The notes beneath the pieces are model-generated. The model was not told where the DNA came from. It was given only the letters and a program-made list of their open reading frames with translations, and made no database searches. This document shows, in pieces, positions 56,634 through 64,000 of a stretch of 64,000 bases of DNA. The first letter of the stretch is position 1, and each line of letters opens with the position of its first letter. The DNA is from Dysidea avara. Lineage: Eukaryota > Porifera > Demospongiae > Dictyoceratida > Dysideidae. The DNA lies in assembly GCF_963678975.1 (NCBI RefSeq), contig NC_089275.1, positions 36,556,819-36,620,818 on the forward strand. Direction: 5' to 3'. The position numbers were made by a program, and so were the translations under genes.

Positions 56634-56832
56634 TAGATTGGTTGCAGTGGCGCTTCTCGCATTGTTCTTCATTTCTAATGCTGTAAATCAGGTGGAACAT
56701 ACGTAGCTGAAACTGAAGTGGAAATTCATGTTTCAGTAATTGATTAGTTGTCGTACACGTTCTGTTGTAGTTTCTATAGTGACTGGATTGGTTGCAGAGG
56801 TACTTTTTTGTGCTGTTCTTCATTAATGCTGG
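56634..56832. repeat. diverged direct repeats of a ~55-bp unit
   Basis: GATTGGTTGCAGTGGCGCTT ... TTGTTCTTCATTTCTAATGCTG and, 140 bases on, GGATTGGTTGCAGAGGTACT ... TGTTCTTCATTAATGCTG. A third, weaker copy is at 58302-58355 (GTGACTGGATTGCAAAGATG). Confidence 0.7.
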
Positions 56833-56895
56833 TTAATGGGTGACCTCTTTGTTAGTATTATCTGCAGCACAATGAAGTGAAGTCCTCTTCTGTGA

Positions 56896-56966
56896 TGTTC
56901 TACTCTAATAGAACACACAACACCCTCAGCCTCAGTATTTTCTGTGTGTTCTATTAGAGTAGTTAG
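56896..56966. repeat. TACTCTAATAGA motif, inverted pair
   Basis: TACTCTAATAGAACACACAA and, after 22 bases, GTGTGTTCTATTAGAGTA form a hairpin with about 18-bp arms. Confidence 0.85.
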
Positions 56967-59900
56967 GTGATAGGTTGGCCAGTTGCTAGCTATGTAAGGT
57001 TCATTTGATAAATTTAATATGTACATTAACAAAGAATGGTTGCAACTATTATTATCATCATAAATGCCATCCCACTAGGGACCTGTGAGAAAACTAAAGC
57101 TTGTTACTATGGGAAGTTATAATCCTATGATTACAATTCTGTTGAATCAAACTTACATGCAGTGGTGACTTAATTCTCTGGATGAAAGTTGTAGGATCAG
57201 CACTGCTGACCTGCTGACCTGAATAGTAGTCCTGATGGGACCCATTTCTGACCCATTTGTATAATTGAACCAGAGTATTTTATGAATGTTTACAAGTCAA
57301 CTACCTAGCTCTTTATATACACAACAATGTAAATTGTCTTATTCTATAATGATGCAGCTCTCATGTTCTTTTCAGTACCTTTGGAGGTGATAAATTTTAA
57401 AAAAAAATGTGGCTGTATATTAGAGTCAGGAATTGTCATAAAAGTGATAGTGATTGTTACTAAAGAGTGAAGAATGATCAAACAAGTTAACAAAAAGGCT
57501 GTAAATGATTTTAAAAAATAACACCTTTTCAACCACACAGATGTGGCGTGTGACTCAATATGTTTGACTCAATATGTTTGACACTCCCAAACACACTTGT
57601 CAATGAATGAAGCATGATCAAGAATTTTCATTTGTGCCATTCCAATCTTAATGGCTGTCAGTAAATAAATTTTATTGGCTTAAAATGTGAAATTCAATAT
57701 GCTTGTGTGATGGTTTGTTTAGTATACAATAAAAATAGAGTATTACAAGATGGCATAGTCTGGGTGGTCTTGGAGCCTAATTGGTACATGCATGTCACTG
57801 TTGTGTCTGCTGTTGTGAATTGATATCTCAATGACTTCCTTTGTAGCTGAACTTGCATACATTCCTACAGTATTTGCCAACACACATGAAATATTAAAAT
57901 CATTTTACTGGTACAGTACATACAGCAATAACTCTATCTTAGGGATCATGGAGGTTTGTTATTTTTCTGGCCAAAGACATCACCCAAAAACCAGCTTCAC
58001 CTTTCCCGGTGCCTTGTTAGGTATAACCAAATGAAAAGCTAAAAGTGCCTTCAGTATGATCCTAAATACTTCCAATAATTAATATGTAGATTGCTATGAA
58101 CTTTTTCAACTGAAGAACTGCCTGCCTGACCTGTCCTGCTTGCCTTTTGCCATACCGCAGTAAATACAATGCACGCATCATAAACTTACAATACCTCTGT
58201 CCTCCTTTGTGTCCCATTTTTTGCTGACAGCCAGAGGCATCAATTCACGGTAGCGCGATGGCTTCCCTACGTTTGTAATAGGAATTATCTGTATATTCTG
58301 TAGTGACTGGATTGCAAAGATGTTTCTCCTACTGTTCTTGGTTTGTAGCGGCTGAACATAGTTGAAAGTGGACGTTTAATCCCTAATTCAGTCATGAGTA
58401 GAGACTGAAGTAGGAATAAAATGTCCACTAGTGTATCTGTAGGTGTAGGCGACCTCCCTAGTTCCCTACTGTGTTTTCTATGATCCCTAATCAAACTTAA
58501 AATTCCTAATACTTGTTGTGTTTACCCATCATGCATTTTGCACTAAAATTTTCAAAGAATATTTTATGTTAATTGTGACCTGATTTTGAAAAACTGACCA
58601 CTCGGCACATTGACATAATTTTCCTCCTTAAACTACTTTCTAGAGCCACAATGTTATTGGCTTGTTTGCCTGGAAAAGTCACACTAACATAAAATCTGTA
58701 CGTGTATTACATTAATTTGTTCCATTGCATGCTGTTCATATAGAGCTCCTAGGGGCATGCAATTGGTACTGGAGCTTGCCATTACTACCTTCATACATTT
58801 TGAACCCTAAATGATGCCCGCCCCATCACCTCCCACACTCCATCCCTATGTGAGGACCCAGCAACACTTGTAAGTATTTTATGGTATAAAATGGTGGGTA
58901 ATTGTAGAGGCTGCTTCTTGTATTTGAAATATACTCTAAAATGCCACAAATACATAGCTGCTGAAGCCAGTTAGTTAATACCATTCAATTTGGCTGACAG
59001 TTTTAAAATTTATCAAATATATGGGCTGCAATGAGGAGACAGTAGTATGTTTACAAATTAAGCGAGTTACAGTTAATAATTGACCTTTCTAAATTCTACA
59101 GTTGTGTTTAAAATGTGTAACATCCAACTGTACAGATATGAATCATCAATTCATTACTTACTGACACCTGATTAAGTCTATTACTTTGTTACATGATATT
59201 GTACTGTAGATATACAGGATGTACACAAATAAGATTATATAATGATCAAGTTATTGTTTGGTCCTTACTTATGACAAAAGGTTAAGTAGGTGATAATAAA
59301 TTATAAAGTTCCAGAGTAAATTAAAGTTAGTAGAAACCTTAACACATTATGACCACCATGTTATTTTATCAATTATCAGCATACCTAACACTTAACTGTT
59401 ACATGTTTACTATGTAAACATTACATGTGATCACATGACCTCATTATGTGTGACTACTAATGACTTAAAGTTTCTGATGAACTGATAGTCAATCATGCAT
59501 GAAGCACACTGTGATAACTATCATTGAGTATTGCTGCATTGTGTGCTTGCTGTATTCATGTGTGTGTATAAACAAATACACACATCACATATCAATTCTA
59601 TATCAAGTAAATACGTACATCTTTGCCTCATTAATACGAGGAGAAAGGGATGAAGGTTTATAGGAGAATACACACATGAATTGTTTGATAGTAATTTATT
59701 TATACAAAGAAATTTGTCACATAACGAATGCAGTTATTGCAAGCACATTGTGTCCATGGACATTGTCATGTGGGTGTCTAGTTGCCTCAAATTCAGTTAT
59801 GGAACGCGTATAATGTCTCTTTTATGCCTTCGTGAAGTACCTTGTATTCCCCACTTTGTAAACCTTTTGTTAAGTAATTAAATATTTCAATAAATGCCAC

Positions 59901-60306
59901 CTGTTTAAACCATCATGTGATGGTAGGGTGTATGTATAAGATGAGCTATCATCTCACTTTGTGTAAATATTTCATGCCTTTCATGCCTACATGATAATTT
60001 AATATTTGATACACCTGGTATCCTAGCAACACTGTCCATTAGTCAGTGATGTTGTTATCATATTTCATGTTAATTGATGTTTGCACAGTTAAGTGATCTC
60101 CATGGAAATGTGGTAATTTAAGTGCCTGTGGCAATCATTTCACTTCGAAAAATAAGTGCTCATGCATAAGCATTCTTTTATTTGTGTTTTGTTTCCTTGT
60201 GTATATTTGTAGGTTACATCATGACAATCTAAAGGACCACTTAAATACTAGACTTTGCAGTAATTCCAGTCATCATCATCTTAATTGTATCTGTGATGTG
60301 ATAAGA

Positions 60307-60469
60307 GTTGTACGGATCAACAAGTCAAAGTTGTACAGATCAATAAGTCAAAGTTGTACAGATCAATAAGTCAAAGTTGTACAGATCAATTAAGTCAAAG
60401 TTGTACAGATCAATAAGTCAAAGTTGTACAGATCAATAAGTCAAAGTTGTACAGATCAACAAGCCAAAG
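60307..60469. repeat. 23-bp tandem repeat, seven copies
   Basis: The unit GTTGTACAGATCAATAAGTC AAA is repeated seven times. The fourth copy has one extra base, and the outer copies are slightly diverged. Confidence 0.95.
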
Positions 60470-60868
60470 GTAAGAGACATGAAAGTGACAATTCTGTATA
60501 AATTGTAAACTAATCTTTAAAGTGTGTACTAGTTATCCATGTATTAAAAACTGTAGTTCAGGTTGACAGCCCTATTCAATATGTAAATGCCCCACTATTA
60601 ACCAGTAAACTGATACTGGCCTAATATTATGCTCATGAACACTTGACAGTTGAAAGTTATGGGAAACTGGTACAAGTTACAATACTGTACATGAGTCAAG
60701 TTTAAAATATAGCTCTTTTTGTTTTCTAAGATTCCAGACTTATCTCATTTATTTATTTATTTATTGTACTGGGTAGTCAATAATTACTTACGTATGTATG
60801 TAATTACTCATCAGTTGCTTACGTGTTTATACTATGTGTGTTGAATGAAGTCAGTGTTCATTTTCCTA

Positions 60869-60944
60869 GTAAGTATGTCATACAGTATATATGTACGGGT
60901 GTCCGTATGTGCACTTGTACATATATACTGTATGACATACTTAC
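60869..60944. repeat. perfect 28-bp hairpin with 20-base loop
   Basis: GTAAGTATGTCATACAGTAT ATATGTAC at 60869-60896 and its exact complement at 60917-60944 could fold as a microRNA-sized hairpin. Confidence 0.9.
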
Positions 60945-62466
60945 TGTATGATATACACGTGTATGCATCTGTTGTAGCTGATATGTAGGTACGTAGTACT
61001 AATTCGAACATGCCAATTATAAATACTAAGTGTGACCCACTACAACAATGTCATGCATGAGTTGTGGAGAATTCTTCAAGTAATGTTATACACAAGTGTA
61101 GTGTAGTTGTAGTTAATCAGATTTGCACAAGTACAAATTAATGTGACCACTTGCAGTACTTGTACTAGAATGTTCTAATCCTATATATTTCATTAACACC
61201 TGAGAGTGGCAAAGTGCATTTGTACATACTGTACACACGTAGCACTGGAAAATAAATTTCGGGTACCACTATAAAGCAACACTCTAGAACTGAAACAGAA
61301 TTTGATTAGGTTTAGTTGTAGGATGTGCTTGAGGTTAAGGGACGTACTTGAGGTTTTCTTAATGAATGTACAAACCAAAGTATGTGACTTATTTTATGTT
61401 GCAAAGTTGTCCTGCTGCTGATGTGTTTATGGAGGTTATTTTAGGGAATGTGTGTAGAGTATACATAGACCACACCACAGAAATGTTGTAGTCAATACGT
61501 TCTCACAATTATGGAGGAACTTAATACCACTTACTAAACAAATGTTACACATGAAAGAGCAATCCTTTTATGATGTACGCTCTGGCAAGCAGCATCACCC
61601 CACTTATTTATAACTGGCTACTCATAGCATAATATGTTATAGTTGGAGAAGTATTGCATTTGTGATCACTGGCAGCTTGTTGGCTGTGTGTGTAGTTGTG
61701 TGCTTGACATTGTGAACTTCTGACTAAAAAAACAGGTCAAATGTCTATTTGCGTGTATTACAAGGTATTAAAGATGTTATAATTCTGAGCAGCTTTCAAT
61801 GCCATTTTGTAGTGAATTTTAACCTGGATAGAAGAATTCTTGATGCCACTTATGTAGTTGTTCACTTGATTGTTTGTTATTACTAAGTACCAATATTCTT
61901 ATCATGGGATACTGTACATACATGTAATGGCCAACGTATCAAATTGTTACGTGGTTTGTGTCTGCTTTTTTCTTATGCTATGCAAATAGTAACTGTCACG
62001 AGCATCGTTGGTGAGTTACTGTGAGTGGTTGTTTTGTATAGTATTACTTGATGGTATACTTCAGAAGCTGCAACTACTATTGGATGTACGTACGTCATAG
62101 TTTTGTAGACATCATCTATAGTGTAGTGTTGAAGTGACGATGAATTTTTGGTATATCTAAGTATTGAGCACTCATGGATGCTAGCTAGATACTTGTAGCC
62201 ACAGCTGCATGCATGTTACTGTATATTTTTTGAACTCTCAAAACTGCAGAATCAGTGAAATTCCCCCTTGAAATATTTAGGCTATACACTAATACTGGAC
62301 CATAAACAGTTTACATTTTTATAAAGTTGTAGCAGTGATTATCTCTCTTTTCCAGACGAGAAAACACCACGTATTAAATCTACAGCCCTGGTAATGTAAT
62401 TTGGTAATGGGAAATGTACATCATGCAAACTAGTCACATGATCTTAACAAAAGCTTGAGTATCAAG
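60945..62466. other. intergenic, nothing recognised
   Basis: No frame, RNA gene or repeat boundary that I can support. Confidence 0.45.
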
Positions 62467-62850
62467 CAGAGGAGGTTGGACACGCTCTAAGTGCCACATA
62501 AATATATTGCCCTTAATAGCATTGTTTTATTTGGTATTTCACATGACCCTCAATAGTCACAATAAAAATTTGAAAAACAATGGGGTTGGCTGGGGTTGAT
62601 TAGATATTCGGATGGTGCTTCACGTAAGCTTCAAGGTGATGTACTTTATTTTGTAAAGGCGCTTGGTGATTGGGGTGAAATTAATACAGTAAGTGTGTAG
62701 AACTTCTCCAGAATTGTCACGTACGTATTCTATAATCAGAACAATGATACTTTACCGAATTAAACTGAGATCGATGTATAAACCTCTTCAATAAAACTAG
62801 TTATGCATAGTTTGTTCTAGGGGTGCTTAAATCGTATCCAACCTCCTCTG
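62467..62850. mobile_element. CAGAGGAGGTTGG miniature element (hAT-like)
   Basis: The ends CAGAGGAGGTTGGACACG and complement CAGAGGAGGTTGGATACG are flanked by AGTATCAA on both sides (62458-62465; 62851-62858). The size is 384 bp. Confidence 0.85.
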
Positions 62851-63093
62851 AGTATCAAATTTACTAACCTAATGCCAAAATTATGTGAGTATTTGTTTCA
62901 GCCCTACTTCAGAGTATTTTTTTAGCTAAACAAAGTCCAGTGGATGGGATTGCCATTACAATGTTGAATAATATCTGTTAGATTGTTATTAACTTTAATG
63001 TACATTATAAAACTTTGCGTGGGCGAGATCAAAGGAAAAGGTGTACTTTAAATGTCATAAAGTACACTCTCAGCCGGCCAACTGCTTCATCGA

Positions 63094-63168
63094 CCACAAA
63101 GAGTGCTTTATTGCACCGCAAAGGTTCAATAAAGCACTCTTTGCGGTGCAATAAAGCACTCTTTGTGG
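63094..63168. repeat. perfect 29-bp hairpin
   Basis: CCACAAAGAGTGCTTTATTG CACCGCAAA pairs exactly with 63140-63168. The 17-base loop carries another copy of AATAAAGCACTC. Confidence 0.92.
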
Positions 63169-63651
63169 GCAAGAAAGCACAGTTGCCCACGTGCCTTAGT
63201 GTAGGCTAATAGACGGGACTAATCACCCAAGCCGGTGAAGGCTGATAGCCTCGCCACGCTGAGTGATCAACCACCCCAGCCAATACGAGTTCTACCACTG
63301 GATTGCTTTTATAGACATACCTAAATGCTTAGATGATGGGTGGGAGAAGGCAACGTTGCTGTTACGTTTGTTAATGTAAACAGACAAGTCCTGGAGATAT
63401 CATGGAAATACTTCACCATGTGACTCACAATAGAATCGATTGTGGGTTGCGAGCTAAACCTGCCAAAAGACGCAATGAATGTCTACCATGCCAAACTATG
63501 GTGAAATACGCGTGAGTTACTTTGTTAAACTGGTTTGTGTGTGTTCAGACTGCTAATAGTTCGTGCAATGCGTGTTAGTTACGAGTTGTAGTGTATGGTG
63601 AAGCTACACGAGTAGAAAGTTCCATAAATCATTTAAAGCAAAGCCTTGCTC

Positions 63652-63712
63652 GTGCTATATGAAAAATAAAGTACTCGGTCGCACGCCTCGTACTTTATTT
63701 TTCATATAGCAC
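63652..63712. repeat. perfect 23-bp hairpin
   Basis: GTGCTATATGAAAAATAAAG TAC pairs exactly with 63690-63712 across a 15-base GC-rich loop. Confidence 0.92.
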
Positions 63713-64000
63713 TCGCGGCTATGCTTTAACATATACGTATGTGTGTATGTACGTATATACATTCTCAGCTGACCCAGTATGTTGACAAGTAATAACTGAA
63801 GTTCTACAGCTAGTGTGAGAGCTTGTGTTAGTAGTACAAATTGTCTGTACATGACGTCCAGAAATGTATTTTCAACTTGTATTACTAAGCATTAAAAATG
63901 TGTTCAGTGTGAGTGGAACTTTATTTTGTAACATAACCCTGTGAGTCTTCTAGTGAATACATACTCCTGAGAAAAATAGTTTTATTATATTAAAAGGATG

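Larger units (their letters stand above)
55424..60306. other. gene-poor intergenic region
   Basis: No exon-like frame was recognised. It includes the three-copy repeat at 56634-58355, one TACTCTAATAGA-motif hairpin and a lone TGTGACC-type end at 58574. A phrase at 57071 (CCACTAGGGACCTGTGAGAA) resembles 49484. Confidence 0.5.
63041..63720. repeat. element bounded by hairpins
   Basis: It starts with the hairpin GTGTACTTTA/TAAAGTACAC (63041-63067) and the 29-bp-arm hairpin at 63094-63168, and ends with the 23-bp-arm hairpin at 63652-63712. The middle has GAATCGATTGTGGGTTGC, resembling 11651-11668 in the palindromic element beside the gap. Confidence 0.55.

Noticed and set aside
60307-60469. CRISPR-like array
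   Set aside because: The 23-bp units are directly adjacent with no spacers, and the genome is eukaryotic.
1-64000. tRNA, rRNA or other structural RNA genes
   Set aside because: No cloverleaf with A/B boxes or rRNA core phrases was recognised by eye. A tRNAscan/Rfam run would be decisive.

Overview
The window is eukaryotic, AT-rich nuclear DNA from an early-branching animal, most likely a sponge. The evidence is GT-AG introns, SLC6 transporter genes, a CARD-like/coiled-coil/kelch gene and a very dense load of miniature inverted-repeat transposons. The species cannot be fixed from the sequence. A 200-base run of N at 11283-11482 looks like a scaffold-joining gap.

Layout. 1-1.2 kb holds two hAT-like miniature elements. 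1.9-3.8 kb holds a truncated jockey/CR1-type LINE with an intact reverse-transcriptase ORF (minus strand). 6.2-10.6 kb holds a two-ORF transposon-like unit on the minus strand: a small protein with a BED-like zinc finger, then a 1123-residue protein combining a transposase-like core, a Ulp1/SENP cysteine protease and a PHD finger. 11.5-13 kb is palindromic and hAT-derived sequence. 13.3-20 kb is a plus-strand gene assembled here from six exons (CARD-like domain, conserved sponge-type region, coiled coils, kelch repeats) that carries two single-base frameshifts in its last exon. 21.3-36 kb and 39.7-53.1 kb are two tandem minus-strand SLC6-family sodium symporter genes. I reconstructed both from start to stop with matching exon phases: 593 aa from 12 exons and 596 aa from 13 exons. 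53-64 kb is gene-poor and made of repeats, foldbacks and hairpins.

Function. The two SLC6 paralogues are duplicates with near-identical exon lengths. Their core motifs look prokaryote-like: an Asp in the unwound part of TM6, a Trp in place of the TM2 chloride-ligand Tyr, and Ser-Ser at the Na2 site. This suggests amino-acid transport without the usual chloride site. The kelch gene looks like an innate-immunity or death-fold scaffold. It is unrelated to the transporters.

The least explained content is in the repeats. Several miniature elements have end sequences that differ between copies yet match as inverted repeats within each copy. A roughly 30-bp motif containing TACTCTAATAGA recurs at least ten times, inside elements of quite different transposon types and also alone.
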